A DNA stretch of 64,000 nt from Rahnella bonaserana (GCF_019049675.1 NZ_JAFMOW010000065.1:308279-372278), one strand, 5' to 3'. Positions 30,607 to 41,071 are shown, counted from the stretch's first letter. A program made the numbers and translations. The notes: a model not told the origin generated them from the letters alone.

Positions 30607-31185
30607 ATGCTAAAGAAAATTATTTTCCCGGTTCTGGCGATGTTGATGCTGGCAGGCTGCGCCACCAGCACGAATACGCTGGACGTTTCTCCGAAAATTG
30701 TACTGCCTTCACAGGATCCTACTCTTCAGGGCATCACCATCAGCATCAACGGTGCTGACCAGCGTAAGGATCAGGCACTGGCGAAAGTTAACCGTGATGG
30801 CCAGCTGATTTCCCTTACTCCTTCCCGTGACCTGCGTTTCCTGCTGCAGGAATCGCTGGAGAAACAAATGACCGCCCGTGGTTACATGGTCGGTGCTGAC
30901 GGCGCTGTGGATCTGCAAATCGTGGTGAATAATCTGTATGCGGATGTTCAGGAAGGTAACCTGCGTTACAACATCACCACCAAAGCGGATATCTCTATCA
31001 TTGCAACGGCTAAAAATGGCAACAAACAGGTGAAAAACTACCGCTCGACGTACAATGTTCAGGGCGCACTGTCTGCGACTAACGCGAAGATCACCAACGC
31101 GGTTAACACCACTCTGGGCGATGTCATCAGCGACATGGCGTCAGACACCAGCATCAGCGACTTCATCAAAGCCAACGCACGATAA
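30607..31185 (+). CDS. yajG: YajG family lipoprotein
   Basis: A 192-residue lipoprotein with lipobox Cys18 (MLMLAGC) and a DUF-type YajG domain (about 25-190) of unknown function, conserved next to ampG in Enterobacterales. The residue after Cys is Ala, so outer-membrane localisation is expected. It precedes ampG, and co-transcription is likely apart from a weak hairpin in between. Confidence 0.92.
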   Translation: MLKKIIFPVLAMLMLAGCATSTNTLDVSPKIVLPSQDPTLQGITISINGADQRKDQALAKVNRDGQLISLTPSRDLRFLLQESLEKQMTARGYMVGADGAVDLQIVVNNLYADVQEGNLRYNITTKADISIIATAKNGNKQVKNYRSTYNVQGALSATNAKITNAVNTTLGDVISDMASDTSISDFIKANAR

Positions 31186-31210
31186 GTTTCTGTTGTAAGA
31201 GTGATCACTT

Positions 31211-31231
31211 CTGCCCGGCTTGTCCGGGCAG
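31211..31231 (+). other. hairpin between yajG and ampG
   Basis: CTGCCCGG and CCGGGCAG around CTTGT, 26 bases past yajG. A short TTT follows several bases later, so it is at best a partial terminator or attenuator between the two genes. Confidence 0.45.
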
Positions 31232-31331
31232 AATGCTTTCTGAGGCAAGTGATTGTCTTTCCCGATAAGCATCCCTTCCTTTAATATGCATATGCACCAC
31301 TCTCTCACCGGTTCGCAGGAACACAATTTTA

Positions 31332-32810
31332 ATGAAAGGTCAGTATTTCAAGATTTTCACGCAGCGTAACACCGTCATTTTGCTGCTTCTGGGTTTTGCT
31401 TCCGGCTTACCACTGGCGCTGACATCCGGCACGTTGCAGGCATGGATGACGGTGGAAAACGTCGATCTGAAAACGATCGGGATTTTCTCGCTGGTCGGTC
31501 AGGCTTACGTTTTCAAATTCCTGTGGTCACCGATGATGGACCGTTATACGCCCTCTTTCCTCGGGCGCAGACGTGGCTGGCTGATACTGACGCAACTCCT
31601 GCTGGTGGTGGCAATTTTTGCCATGGGATTTATGGATCCCTCGAAAGATTTATTCTGGCTGGCATCGCTGGCAGTGCTGATCGCCTTCGCTTCCGCGTCT
31701 CAGGACATCGTTTTCGATGCCTACAAAACCGATTTATTACCGCCGGAAGAACGTGGAAACGGTGCGGCGGTTTCCGTACTGGGTTACCGGCTGGCGATGT
31801 TGGTTTCAGGTGGACTGGCATTGTGGCTTGCGGATCGTTATCTCGGCTGGCAGCACATGTACTGGCTGATGGCGGGTCTGATGCTGACTGGCGTGATTGC
31901 CACCCTGCTGTCTCCGGAGCCTGAAAACTCGCAACCCGCACCGCGCACCATCGAAATGGCCGTGGTCGCACCGCTGAAAGACTTTTTTGGTCGTAATAAT
32001 GCCTGGCTGATTTTGCTGCTCATCGTGATGTACAAAATGGGTGATGCTTTCGCGGGCAGCCTGAGTACCACATTTTTGATCCGCGGTGTGGGGTTTGATG
32101 CCGGGGAAGTCGGGCTGGTGAACAAAACGCTCGGTCTGGCCGCCACGATTATTGGCGCACTGCTTGGCGGAATGCTGATGCAGCGTCTTAGCCTGTTCCG
32201 CGCGCTGATGCTGTTCGGGATTTTGCAGGCCGTATCTAATGCGGGTTACTGGATCCTCGCCGTTACGGATAAAGATTTGATCACCATGGGCACAGCGATT
32301 TTCTTCGAAAATCTGTGCGGGGGAATGGGGACGGCGGCCTTTGTCGCGCTGCTGATGACGTTATGTAACCGCTCGTTTTCGGCCACACAGTTTGCTTTGC
32401 TTTCTGCGCTGTCTGCGGTGGGCCGTGTGTACGTCGGGCCGATTGCCGGCTGGTTTGTGGAAGCCTACGGCTGGCCGTGGTTTTATCTTTTCTCGATTGT
32501 GGCGGCGGTCCCCGGTTTACTTCTGCTGGCAGTTTGCCGGCAAACGCTGGAATACACCCAGAATACTGACAGTTTTCTGCCCCGCATTCACTTTGCGAAA
32601 TCTTACCGCTGGGCGCTGCGTTGCCTGCTGACGGGAAGCGTACTGCTGCTCCTGTGGCTGGTCACACTGATTGCCGACAGTATGGGCTGGACATCCTGGC
32701 AAGCTCTGGCGACAGTTTTACTGGAAACCGGCGCATTTATTTGCCTGACTGGTGTTATTTTAGGCAGCCTGCTCGACTTTTTATCTCTGCGCCGTACCGC
32801 ACGTTCATGA
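31332..32810 (+). CDS. ampG: anhydromuropeptide permease AmpG
   Basis: Inner-membrane MFS-type permease importing 1,6-anhydroMurNAc peptides for cell-wall recycling; the imported fragments set AmpR/ampC beta-lactamase induction. The 492 residues match E. coli (491), with the conserved start MKGQYFKIFTQRN and SGLPLALTSGTLQAWM. About 14 membrane helices; GRRRGW in the first cytoplasmic loop corresponds to the MFS loop motif. Spacing to yajG is 146 bases. Confidence 0.96.
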   Translation: MKGQYFKIFTQRNTVILLLLGFASGLPLALTSGTLQAWMTVENVDLKTIGIFSLVGQAYVFKFLWSPMMDRYTPSFLGRRRGWLILTQLLLVVAIFAMGFMDPSKDLFWLASLAVLIAFASASQDIVFDAYKTDLLPPEERGNGAAVSVLGYRLAMLVSGGLALWLADRYLGWQHMYWLMAGLMLTGVIATLLSPEPENSQPAPRTIEMAVVAPLKDFFGRNNAWLILLLIVMYKMGDAFAGSLSTTFLIRGVGFDAGEVGLVNKTLGLAATIIGALLGGMLMQRLSLFRALMLFGILQAVSNAGYWILAVTDKDLITMGTAIFFENLCGGMGTAAFVALLMTLCNRSFSATQFALLSALSAVGRVYVGPIAGWFVEAYGWPWFYLFSIVAAVPGLLLLAVCRQTLEYTQNTDSFLPRIHFAKSYRWALRCLLTGSVLLLLWLVTLIADSMGWTSWQALATVLLETGAFICLTGVILGSLLDFLSLRRTARS

Positions 32811-32815
32811 TTTAC

Positions 32816-32840
32816 CGCCATTCATTTGAAATGAATGGCG
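32816..32840 (+). terminator. terminator after ampG
   Basis: A perfect 12-base stem CGCCATTCATTT / AAATGAATGGCG with a 1-base centre, 6 bases after the ampG stop. The T-run after it is poor, so it may be palindromic mRNA end protection rather than a strong terminator. Confidence 0.6.
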
Positions 32841-33242
32841 TGTTCATTTAACAACTGATCAATAAATATCACTCAATAATTTAAATTCAGAAAAAATAAT
32901 ATTCACGGGGATAATTTTTCTCCGCCGCTTTTTGTTGATTTTATTTCACTCGTTTTAAACATTAATTTAACATTAATTAAACCTATCGATCAGATAACGC
33001 CCGGCAATAATAATGGGAAAATGTGTCACTCCTTGTTTTTCATCACCATAGAAAAAAATCTATACGCAACATATTGTTGCCCACTGTAAATTGTCACGAT
33101 CCGTGACATGTGTGACTGCGTTAACATAAAGTGTCAACAGCGGCTTGACACTTGTTTAAGCGTGTTTACAGTCCTGCAACCTTCCCGTAAAATGCCCGCA
33201 CACCTGAAGCGACAATAGAGCCCTAGTTATTGAGGTCGTTAG
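32841..33242. other. long cyo operon upstream region
   Basis: About 400 bases, AT-rich, without a gene. It holds the likely cyo promoter near 33145-33172 and a palindrome over its -35 box. In E. coli this region receives ArcA, FNR, Fur and other inputs; individual sites were not resolved here. Confidence 0.6.
33131..33172 (+). promoter_or_regulatory. cyo promoter with overlapping palindrome
   Basis: TTGACA at 33145 (perfect -35) and TACAGT at 33167 with a 16-base spacer form a good sigma-70 promoter 71 bases before cyoA. GTGTCAA (33131-33137) and TTGACAC (33145-33151) are a perfect inverted repeat with a 7-base centre, the second arm overlapping the -35. A repressor bound there would block RNA polymerase; the protein is unidentified. 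Confidence 0.6.
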
Positions 33243-34202
33243 ATGAGACTTAAGAAATACAATAAAAGTATTGGGATGTTGTCCTTATTTGCTTCCGCGT
33301 TATTGTTGAGCGGTTGCAATACGGCATTGATGGATCCCAAGGGAGCAATTGGACTCGAGCAGAGAACGCTGATTTTAACCGCTATCGGTTTAATGCTGAT
33401 CGTTGTTATACCAGTTATTATCATGGCGTTTGCCTTTGCGTGGAAGTATCGTGCTTCCAACACAAAAGCAAAATACAGTCCTGATTGGTCCCACTCCAAC
33501 AAAATTGAAGCCGTCGTCTGGACAGTTCCAATTATTATCATTGCCATCCTGGCAACGATAACCTGGAAAACCACCCACTCGCTTGATCCGTTCAAGCCTA
33601 TCGTGACTGACGAAAAACCGATGACGGTTGAAGTCGTTTCTCTGGACTGGAAATGGTTGTTCATTTATCCGGAACAGGGCATCGCTACCGTTAACGAACT
33701 TGTCATTCCTAAAGATGTGCCAGTTCAGTTCAAAGTCACTTCAGACTCTGTGATGAACTCGTTCTTTATTCCTCAGTTAGGCGGGCAGATTTATGCGATG
33801 GCCGGTATGCAGACTCAGTTGCACTTGATTGCAAATGAAGCCGGTACCTATAAGGGCATCTCAGCAAGCTTCAGCGGCCGCGGTTTCTCTGGCATGAAGT
33901 TCAACACGATTGCGACTCCAACCCGTGCCGATTTTGACACCTGGGTAGCGAAAGTGAAAAGCGCACCGAACCAGCTGGCAACCACTGATGACTTCAACAA
34001 ACTGGCTGCACAGAGTATCGACAACCCGGTCGAATACTTCTCTGTTGCAAAACCTGGTTTGTTCAAAGAAATCATTGGCAAATACTCCATGCATGACATG
34101 AAGGCAGCGCCAGAAGGTCACACCATGCCAATGCCTGCAGGCAGCGACATGAAAGGCATGGATATGGGTGGACAGTCTCACGCAGCCGGAGCCGAGGAAT
34201 AA
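33243..34202 (+). CDS. cyoA: cytochrome bo3 ubiquinol oxidase subunit II
   Basis: Subunit II of the proton-pumping bo3 quinol oxidase. It is a lipoprotein (Cys25 in LLSGC), then two membrane helices (about 45-65 and 90-108) and a periplasmic cupredoxin-fold domain without the CuA copper ligands, as expected for a quinol oxidase. The 319-residue product ends in a Met/His/Gly-rich tail (about 290-319) that could bind metal. First gene of cyoABCDE; E. coli subunit II is 315 residues. Confidence 0.98.
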   Translation: MRLKKYNKSIGMLSLFASALLLSGCNTALMDPKGAIGLEQRTLILTAIGLMLIVVIPVIIMAFAFAWKYRASNTKAKYSPDWSHSNKIEAVVWTVPIIIIAILATITWKTTHSLDPFKPIVTDEKPMTVEVVSLDWKWLFIYPEQGIATVNELVIPKDVPVQFKVTSDSVMNSFFIPQLGGQIYAMAGMQTQLHLIANEAGTYKGISASFSGRGFSGMKFNTIATPTRADFDTWVAKVKSAPNQLATTDDFNKLAAQSIDNPVEYFSVAKPGLFKEIIGKYSMHDMKAAPEGHTMPMPAGSDMKGMDMGGQSHAAGAEE

Positions 34203-34205
34203 ACG

Positions 34206-36197
34206 ATGTTCGGAAAATTAACGCTTGATTCGGTTCCGTATCATGAACCGATTATCATGGTCACAGTTGCCGCGATTATTATCGGTGGCCTGGCAGTTCT
34301 TGCCGGCATCACCTATTTCGGTAAGTGGAAGTATCTGTGGACCGAGTGGCTGACGTCTGTCGACCACAAAAAATTAGGTATCATGTATATCATTCTGGCC
34401 TTCGTCATGCTGTTGCGTGGCTTTGCCGATGCCATCATGATGCGTAGCCAGCAGGTTCTTGCTTCTGCAGGTGAACCGGGCTTCCTGCCTCCTCATCACT
34501 ACGACCAAATCTTCACCGCGCACGGCGTAATCATGATCTTCTTCATGGCGATGCCTTTCGTAATCGGTCTGATGAACGTGGTTGTTCCTTTGCAAATCGG
34601 TGCACGCGACGTTGCGTTCCCGTTCCTGAATAACGTGAGCTTCTGGTTCACCGCCGCTGCTGTCGTGCTCATCAACATCTCTCTGGGTGTGGGTGAATTC
34701 GCACAGACCGGCTGGTTAGCCTATCCGCCACTGTCAGGTAAGGAATACAGTCCGGGGGTCGGGGTAGATTACTGGATCTGGAGTCTCCAGATATCCGGTG
34801 TCGGTACCTTGCTGACCGGTGTTAACTTCTTTGCGACCATCCTGAAGATGCGCGCTCCTGGTATGCCGCTGATGAAAATGCCGGTATTTACCTGGGCCGC
34901 ACTGTGCACCAACGTGTTGATTATCGTGTCCTTCCCGATTCTGACCGTCACTGTGGCACTGCTGACTTTAGACCGTTATCTGGGCACCCATTTCTTCACG
35001 AATGATATGGGCGGCAACATGATGATGTACATCAACCTGATTTGGGCCTGGGGCCATCCGGAAGTGTACATTTTGGTTCTGCCAGTATTCGGTGTGTTCT
35101 CAGAAGTTACTGCAACCTTCTCGAAAAAACGTCTGTTCGGTTACACCTCACTGGTATGGGCAACTATCGCCATTACCGTGTTGTCGTTCATCGTTTGGCT
35201 GCACCACTTCTTCACCATGGGTTCAGGCGCAAACGTCAATGCCTTCTTCGGCATCATGACGATGATCATTTCTATCCCGACCGGGGTAAAAATCTTCAAC
35301 TGGCTGTTCACCATGTATCAGGGCCGTATCACGCTGAATGCAGCAATGCTGTGGACCGTTGGCTTCATCATCACCTTCTCTGTGGGTGGTATGACCGGCG
35401 TTCTGCTAGCGGTTCCGGGTGCTGACTTCGTGCTGCACAACAGCCTGTTCCTGATTGCCCACTTCCATAACGTAATCATCGGTGGTGTGGTCTTCGGTTG
35501 CTTCGCAGGTCTGACTTACTGGTTCCCTAAATCCTTCGGCTTTACGCTGAACGAAAAATGGGGTGTGCGTTCATTCTGGTTCTGGATCATCGGTTTCTTC
35601 GTTGCGTTCATGCCACTGTACGTACTGGGCTTCATGGGTATGACCCGTCGTGTCAGCCAGAACATCGATCCTGAGTTCCACCCGCTGCTGGTTGTTGCGG
35701 CATGCGGTGCTGCACTGATTGCCTGCGGTATCCTCTGCCAGCTGATCATGATCTTCGTTTCCGTTCGCGACCGCGACCAGAACCGTGATCTGACCGGTGA
35801 CCCATGGGGCGCACGTACTCTGGAGTGGGCAACCTCTTCTCCTCCTCCGTTCTACAACTTCGCTATCGTGCCGCAAATTCACGACCGCGATGAGTTCTGG
35901 GACATGAAAGAGAAAGGTACCGCTTACAAGCAGCCTGCTAAATATGAACCGATTCATATGCCACGTAACAGCGGCGCCGGTTTCATCATCGCTATGCTGA
36001 GTCTGGTTTGTGGTTTCGCATTAATCTGGGATATCTGGTGGCTGGCAGCAGTGAGCTTCATTGCGCTGGTTGTGACCTGGATTGCGAAAAGCTTCGACGA
36101 AGATGTTGATTACTACGTGCCAGTTGAAGAAGTGGAACGTATTGAAAACCAACATTATGAACAAATCCGTAAAGCAGGTGTGAAACATGGCAACTGA
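34206..36197 (+). CDS. cyoB: cytochrome bo3 ubiquinol oxidase subunit I
   Basis: Catalytic subunit carrying heme b, heme o3 and CuB. The 663-residue length equals E. coli's. The low-spin heme ligands (first in TAHGVIMIF, second in the HFHNVI motif) and the CuB/cross-linked His-Tyr site in [14 protein letters not shown] plus the HHFF pair are intact, and the ubiquinone-binding region near SVDHKKLG is present. Starts 4 bases after cyoA. Confidence 0.99.
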   Translation: MFGKLTLDSVPYHEPIIMVTVAAIIIGGLAVLAGITYFGKWKYLWTEWLTSVDHKKLGIMYIILAFVMLLRGFADAIMMRSQQVLASAGEPGFLPPHHYDQIFTAHGVIMIFFMAMPFVIGLMNVVVPLQIGARDVAFPFLNNVSFWFTAAAVVLINISLGVGEFAQTGWLAYPPLSGKEYSPGVGVDYWIWSLQISGVGTLLTGVNFFATILKMRAPGMPLMKMPVFTWAALCTNVLIIVSFPILTVTVALLTLDRYLGTHFFTNDMGGNMMMYINLIWAWGHPEVYILVLPVFGVFSEVTATFSKKRLFGYTSLVWATIAITVLSFIVWLHHFFTMGSGANVNAFFGIMTMIISIPTGVKIFNWLFTMYQGRITLNAAMLWTVGFIITFSVGGMTGVLLAVPGADFVLHNSLFLIAHFHNVIIGGVVFGCFAGLTYWFPKSFGFTLNEKWGVRSFWFWIIGFFVAFMPLYVLGFMGMTRRVSQNIDPEFHPLLVVAACGAALIACGILCQLIMIFVSVRDRDQNRDLTGDPWGARTLEWATSSPPPFYNFAIVPQIHDRDEFWDMKEKGTAYKQPAKYEPIHMPRNSGAGFIIAMLSLVCGFALIWDIWWLAAVSFIALVVTWIAKSFDEDVDYYVPVEEVERIENQHYEQIRKAGVKHGN

Positions 36198-36801
36198 TAC
36201 TCTGACTCACCACGATGAGGCCCATGCTGAGCATGGGCACCACGACGCAGGTGCAACCAAAGTCTTCGGCTTCTGGATCTACCTGATGAGTGACTGCATC
36301 TTGTTTGCGAGCCTGTTCGCAACGTATGCAGTACTGGTAAACGGGACCGCTGGCGGTCCCTCTGGTAAAGACATTTTTGAACTGCCGTTCGTGCTGGTAG
36401 AAACCTTCTGCCTGCTGTTCAGTAGTATCACTTACGGCTTTGCAATGCTGGCCATGAACAAAGGCAACAAAGCAGGCGTTAACGGCTGGTTGTTCCTGAC
36501 ATTCCTGTTCGGTTTAGGCTTCATCGGGATGGAACTCTATGAATTCCATCACCTGATTGCTGAAGGCTATGGCCCGCAGCGCAGTGGTTTCCTGTCTGGC
36601 TTCTTTGCGCTGGTCGCCACCCACGGTCTGCACGTGACCTGTGGTCTGATTTGGATCCTGACCATGATGGTTCAGGTTTCACGTCGCGGCCTGACTGAAG
36701 TCAACAAAACCCGTCTGATGTGTCTGAGCCTGTTCTGGCACTTCCTGGACGTGGTGTGGATCTGCGTGTTTACCGTTGTTTATCTGATGGGAGCGATGTA
36801 A
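36187..36801 (+). CDS. cyoC: cytochrome bo3 ubiquinol oxidase subunit III
   Basis: A five-helix subunit III (204 residues) with a His-rich N-terminus ([17 protein letters not shown]) and the conserved [25 protein letters not shown] helix. It overlaps the end of cyoB by 11 bases, implying coupled translation. Confidence 0.98.
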   Translation: MATDTLTHHDEAHAEHGHHDAGATKVFGFWIYLMSDCILFASLFATYAVLVNGTAGGPSGKDIFELPFVLVETFCLLFSSITYGFAMLAMNKGNKAGVNGWLFLTFLFGLGFIGMELYEFHHLIAEGYGPQRSGFLSGFFALVATHGLHVTCGLIWILTMMVQVSRRGLTEVNKTRLMCLSLFWHFLDVVWICVFTVVYLMGAM

Positions 36802-37133
36802 TGAGTCATTCTGCTACTTCCCATGGTGGCGCAAGCCACGGCAGCCTGAAGTCATACGCTATTGGCTTCATCTTGTCGGTTATCCTGACGGTGATCCCGT
36901 TTGCCATGGTCATGACCGACACGGCATCACATTCACTGATCCTGGGTACCGTGGTTGCTTCCGCAATCATCCAGATCGTTGTCCATCTGGTGTTCTTCCT
37001 GCACATGAATACGTCGTCGGAAGAGCGCTGGAACCTGGTGGCACTTCTGTTCACCGCTGTGATTATCTTTATCGTCGTTGTGGGCTCATTGTGGATTATG
37101 TATAACCTCAACCTCAATATGATGGTCAGTTAA
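36801..37133 (+). CDS. cyoD: cytochrome bo3 ubiquinol oxidase subunit IV
   Basis: A 110-residue three-helix subunit that stabilises the complex. The start is ATG at 36801, overlapping the cyoC stop as TAATG; the longer frame to 36720 runs inside cyoC and is not real. Begins [23 protein letters not shown], as in E. coli (109 residues). Confidence 0.98.
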   Translation: MSHSATSHGGASHGSLKSYAIGFILSVILTVIPFAMVMTDTASHSLILGTVVASAIIQIVVHLVFFLHMNTSSEERWNLVALLFTAVIIFIVVVGSLWIMYNLNLNMMVS

Positions 37134-37148
37134 AGAGCCGAGCTGCAC

Positions 37149-38036
37149 GTGATGATTAAGCAATACCTGCAAGTAACGAAACCAGGAATTATTTTCGGCA
37201 ACTTAATTTCTGTCATCGGGGGATTCCTCCTTGCTGCCAAAGGCAGCATCGACTTCCCACTCTTTCTCGCCACTTTGGTGGGTGTTTCGCTGGTTGTCGC
37301 ATCGGGTTGTGTATTTAACAACTTTATCGACCGCGACATCGACCGGATCATGGAAAGAACGAAGAACCGGGTCCTGGTGAAAGGGCTTATTCCGCCGAAA
37401 ACAAGCCTGGTTTACGCGACCATTCTGGGTATTGCGGGCTTTGCGTTGTTGTATATCGGAGCAAATCCGCTGGCGATGTGGCTGGCAGTGATGGGCTTTG
37501 TGGTTTATGTCGGCGTCTACAGCCTGTACATGAAACGCAACTCGGTATACGGCACGTTGATCGGCAGCTTGTCTGGCGCAGCGCCACCAGTTATCGGTTA
37601 CTGCGCCGTTTCAGGCCAGTTCGATACCGGTGCCCTGATCCTGCTTCTGATCTTCAGCCTGTGGCAGATGCCGCATTCGTACGCGATTGCCATCTTCCGC
37701 TTTAAAGATTATCAGGCAGCAGGCATCCCGGTTCTGCCAGTGGTGAAAGGCATCTCCGTCGCCAAGCATCATATTATCGTCTACATTCTGGCGTTTATGA
37801 TTGCGACGCTGATGCTGACCCTGAGCGGTTACGCAGGTTATAAATACCTGGTTGTGGCCGCCGCTGTCAGTATCTGGTGGCTGGGCATGGCACTGAAAGG
37901 TTACAAAACGGAAAACGACGTGGTGTGGGCAAGAAAACTGTTTGGTTTCTCCATCATCACTATCATGTCGCTGAGCTTCATGATGTCTGTAGATTTTAAT
38001 TCTGCGCCAACATCGTTGCTGACCTACGTTTGGTAA
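37149..38036 (+). CDS. cyoE: heme O synthase (protoheme IX farnesyltransferase)
   Basis: UbiA-family membrane prenyltransferase that adds a farnesyl group to heme b to form heme O for the oxidase; the farnesyl diphosphate comes from IspA (45.5 kb). 295 residues, about seven to nine membrane helices, with the Mg-diphosphate motif [18 protein letters not shown] near 60-75 and the second Asp region around [12 protein letters not shown]. Last gene of cyoABCDE. Confidence 0.98.
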   Translation: MMIKQYLQVTKPGIIFGNLISVIGGFLLAAKGSIDFPLFLATLVGVSLVVASGCVFNNFIDRDIDRIMERTKNRVLVKGLIPPKTSLVYATILGIAGFALLYIGANPLAMWLAVMGFVVYVGVYSLYMKRNSVYGTLIGSLSGAAPPVIGYCAVSGQFDTGALILLLIFSLWQMPHSYAIAIFRFKDYQAAGIPVLPVVKGISVAKHHIIVYILAFMIATLMLTLSGYAGYKYLVVAAAVSIWWLGMALKGYKTENDVVWARKLFGFSIITIMSLSFMMSVDFNSAPTSLLTYVW

Positions 38037-38072
38037 CACTCAATTTCAGTGTAACGCTCTGAAATCACAGTC

Positions 38073-38104
38073 AAAGGCCAGTAGCAATACTGGCCTTTTC
38101 TTTT
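38073..38104 (+). terminator. terminator of the cyo operon
   Basis: AAAGGCCAGTA and TACTGGCCTTT around a GCAA loop, followed by a T-rich tail; 36 bases after cyoE. Confidence 0.92.
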
Positions 38105-38208
38105 GCTTAGTCTGACGGGCAAACACCGTAATATCTGCTAAAGATCCATCGTTTTACCCAGGCCGGCTTAATCATTAAAATGTCGGATTGTTATTTTGAG
38201 GTAGTAAT

Positions 38209-39573
38209 GTGAACGATAACCAGATGACCCCGCAGGAAAGTCGGGCTACATGGGGACTAGGGACAGTATTTTCTTTGCGCATGCTCGGCATGTTCATGGT
38301 TCTGCCGGTGCTGACCACCTATGGCATGAAACTCTCCGGTGCCAGCGAAACACTGATCGGTATCGCTATCGGTATTTACGGACTGGCACAGGCCATTTTC
38401 CAGATCCCATTTGGACTACTTTCTGACCGCGTTGGCCGCAAGCCACTGATCGTCTTTGGTCTGGTCATCTTCTGTATCGGCAGCATTGTGGCTGCTTCAA
38501 CCGAATCTATCTGGGGCGTGATCATTGGTCGTGCCCTGCAAGGCTCCGGCGCGATTGCCGCCGCCGTGATGGCCCTGCTTTCTGACCTGACCCGCGAGCA
38601 AAACCGCACCAAAGCGATGGCGTTTATCGGCATCAGCTTCGGCATTACCTTTGCAATTGCGATGGTACTTGGCCCGATCATCACCCACGCCTGGGGTTTA
38701 CACGCCCTGTTCTGGGCGATCGCGGTACTGACAATTTTCGGCATCATTATTACCGTTGCCGTGGTGCCCTCCCCTGCCACGCATATCCTTAACCGTGAAT
38801 CGAGTATGGTGAAAGGCAGTTTCGGTAAAGTGCTGAGCAACGCCAAACTGCTGAAGCTCAACTTCGGGATCCTGTGCCTGCACGTATTGCTGATGTCGAG
38901 TTTTGTGGTGTTACCGCAAGTCATGGAACATGCCGGATTCCCGCCGAGTGAGCACTGGCGCGTCTATCTGGTGACCATGCTGACCTCTTTCGTCGCCGTC
39001 ATTCCGGTGATTATCTATGCCGAGAAGAAACGCCACATGAAACAGGTGTTCATGGGCTGCGTCGCGGTATTGCTGCTTGCGGAAATTGTGCTCTGGGCGG
39101 CAGGTCTGCATTTATGGGCCGTGATTGCCGGTATCCAGCTGTTCTTCCTGGCATTCAACGTGATGGAAGCGATTCTGCCATCGCTCATCAGTAAAGAATC
39201 GCCTGCAGGCTATAAAGGCACCGCAATGGGACTTTACTCTACCAGCCAGTTTATCGGCGTGGCGATTGGCGGCAGCTTAGGTGGTTATGTTTACGGACAG
39301 GCGGGCGCCGGCGCAGTATTCCTGGTGTGTGCAGCCATTGCGGTCATCTGGTTACTGGTCAGTTCTATCATGACCGAACCGCCGTATGTCAGCAGTCTGC
39401 GCATTACATTGTCTGAACTGGCTGTGAAAGATTCTGCCCTTCAGGCTCGTATTCTTGCCCAGCCGGGGGTGGCAGAAGCGGTAGTCGTACCGGAAGAATT
39501 CAGTGCTTACGTGAAGGTCGATACCAAACAGACCAACCGCAAAGCCCTCGAGCAACTGGTCAGCGCCGCCTGA
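38209..39573 (+). CDS. yajR: MFS transporter YajR
   Basis: A 454-residue major facilitator with 12 membrane helices (about 15-385) and a C-terminal cytoplasmic ferredoxin-like YAM domain (about 390-454) characteristic of YajR. Motif A SDRVGRKP is near residue 72; substrate unknown. The start is GTG (38209): the ATG overlapping it at 38207 is followed at once by a stop codon, while E. coli's MNDYKMTPGERRATWGLG aligns from here. Confidence 0.93.
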   Translation: MNDNQMTPQESRATWGLGTVFSLRMLGMFMVLPVLTTYGMKLSGASETLIGIAIGIYGLAQAIFQIPFGLLSDRVGRKPLIVFGLVIFCIGSIVAASTESIWGVIIGRALQGSGAIAAAVMALLSDLTREQNRTKAMAFIGISFGITFAIAMVLGPIITHAWGLHALFWAIAVLTIFGIIITVAVVPSPATHILNRESSMVKGSFGKVLSNAKLLKLNFGILCLHVLLMSSFVVLPQVMEHAGFPPSEHWRVYLVTMLTSFVAVIPVIIYAEKKRHMKQVFMGCVAVLLLAEIVLWAAGLHLWAVIAGIQLFFLAFNVMEAILPSLISKESPAGYKGTAMGLYSTSQFIGVAIGGSLGGYVYGQAGAGAVFLVCAAIAVIWLLVSSIMTEPPYVSSLRITLSELAVKDSALQARILAQPGVAEAVVVPEEFSAYVKVDTKQTNRKALEQLVSAA

Positions 39574-39590
39574 CGCCCTCTGACATTAAT

Positions 39591-39630
39591 AAACGCTGTG
39601 CCTGCAAACTGGCACAGCGTTTCAATTTTA
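39591..39630 (+). terminator. terminator of yajR
   Basis: AAACGCTGTGCC and GGCACAGCGTTT around an 8-base loop, followed by CAATTTTA; 18 bases after the yajR stop. Confidence 0.8.
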
Positions 39631-39742
39631 TCCCCACCGCGTGACTCTCCTCACTTAAAAAACCTCAGTAATCATTATCCTCAAGAATTCCTTAACAAAA
39701 ATTTTGTCAGTGATGACGGCTTTCGGGCCTTTTGAGGATCTC

Positions 39743-41041
39743 ATGAAAACATATGCTCTCGTTGGCACCGGCGGACGCTCAGGTTTATACATTGAAGCGA
39801 TCACCGGCAAATACCGCCACAATGCAAAATTTGTGGCCTTCTGTGATACAAACCAGACGCGAATGGATTATGCGAACCGCCAGCTTGAGCAGAGCGGCAT
39901 CGCCCGTGTATCGACCTGGAAAGCCGCTGATTTCTCCGCGATGCTCGACGAGACGAAACCGGACATTGTGATCGTCACCAGCATGGACCGCACACACGAT
40001 GATTACATCGTTCGCGCCCTGCACGCCGGTTGCGACGTCATCACTGAAAAGCCGATGACCATTGATGAACCGCGCGCTTTGCGCATTCTGGATGCCGTCG
40101 ATGCGACCGGGTATCAGGTGCGTGTGGCGTTTAATTACCGTTACGCGCCACATCACAGCAAAATGCGTGAACTGCTGATGCAGGACACCATCGGTGAAGT
40201 GCTGTCCGTGCATTTTGAATGGCTGCTCAATACCGAACATGGTGCAGATTATTTCCGTCGCTGGCACCGTGAAAAACGCAATTCCGGTGGCCTGCTGGTG
40301 CATAAATCCACCCACCATTTCGACCTGATGAATTTCTGGCTGAACAGCACGCCGGAGAAAGTCTATGCCCAGGGCGACTTGCGTTTTTACGGCAAAGAGA
40401 ATGCAGAGAAACGTGGCGTAACCGAATTTTATCCGCGTGCGCATGGCTATCGGCAGGCGCAGAACGATCCGTTTGCCTTGCACATGCAAGACAACGCCCA
40501 GCTCAAAGCGCTGTATCTGGATGCGGAGCATGAAGATAACTATTTCCGAGACCAGAGTGTGTTCAGCGACGGCATTAACATTGAAGATACGTTGTCGGTA
40601 CTGGTGAAATACCAGAACAAAGTGCAGCTGACCTATTCGCTAAATGCCTATCTGCCCTGGGAAGGATTGAACGTGGTATTCAACGGCACCAAAGGCCGCA
40701 TTGAAATGAAAATCGTCGAGATGTCTTACGTTAATGCCGGCGGTAAACGTGAAAACGAAGGCAGTATTGAGAAAGCAGAAATCACGGTTTACCCGTTGTT
40801 TGCACAGCCGTGGAAAGCAGAATTCCAGCTGGGAGAAGGCGGTCACGGCGGCGGCGATAATGCCATGCTGGAAGACCTGTTTGGCGAGCGCAAGGACGAT
40901 CCGTTAAAACGCGCTGCCGATCACCGCGCGGGTGCGATGTCGATCCTGACCGGGATCGCCGGAAACCTTTCGATGCAGCATGATAAACCGATTTACTTTA
41001 AAGACTTCGAACTGGTGAAAAGACTGCGCCAGCGGAAGTAA
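39743..41041 (+). CDS. Gfo/Idh/MocA family oxidoreductase
   Basis: A 432-residue NAD(P)-dependent dehydrogenase-type protein: Rossmann domain about 1-125 (YALVGTGGRSGLYI; the conserved EKPM Lys around 97) and a C-terminal Gfo/Idh/MocA substrate domain (YRYAPHHSKMRELL, GGLLVHKSTHHFDLMNFW with the likely catalytic His region). The start ATG at 39743 follows TTGAGGATCTC; the open frame begins 13 codons earlier without support. Its substrate is unknown (probably a sugar or inositol derivative). E. coli has no gene here between yajR and yajQ; a dispersed repeat follows it, so it looks like an inserted or locally retained accessory gene. Confidence 0.88.
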   Translation: MKTYALVGTGGRSGLYIEAITGKYRHNAKFVAFCDTNQTRMDYANRQLEQSGIARVSTWKAADFSAMLDETKPDIVIVTSMDRTHDDYIVRALHAGCDVITEKPMTIDEPRALRILDAVDATGYQVRVAFNYRYAPHHSKMRELLMQDTIGEVLSVHFEWLLNTEHGADYFRRWHREKRNSGGLLVHKSTHHFDLMNFWLNSTPEKVYAQGDLRFYGKENAEKRGVTEFYPRAHGYRQAQNDPFALHMQDNAQLKALYLDAEHEDNYFRDQSVFSDGINIEDTLSVLVKYQNKVQLTYSLNAYLPWEGLNVVFNGTKGRIEMKIVEMSYVNAGGKRENEGSIEKAEITVYPLFAQPWKAEFQLGEGGHGGGDNAMLEDLFGERKDDPLKRAADHRAGAMSILTGIAGNLSMQHDKPIYFKDFELVKRLRQRK

Positions 41042-41046
41042 ATGCT

Positions 41047-41071
41047 ATAAAAAAGGGACGCACAGCGCCCC
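41047..41071 (-). terminator. probable terminator of yajQ
   Basis: GGGGCGC and GCGTCCC (one G-U) around TGT on the minus strand, followed by a T-rich run. It lies past the dispersed repeat, about 140 bases after the yajQ stop. Confidence 0.6.

Noticed and set aside
36720..36800. Longer cyoD start inside cyoC
   Set aside because: It is in a different frame inside cyoC coding sequence; TAATG at 36799-36803 is the expected junction.
39785..40531. 248-codon minus-strand open frame opposite the Gfo/Idh/MocA gene
   Set aside because: Shadow frame; the plus-strand protein has clear domain motifs.
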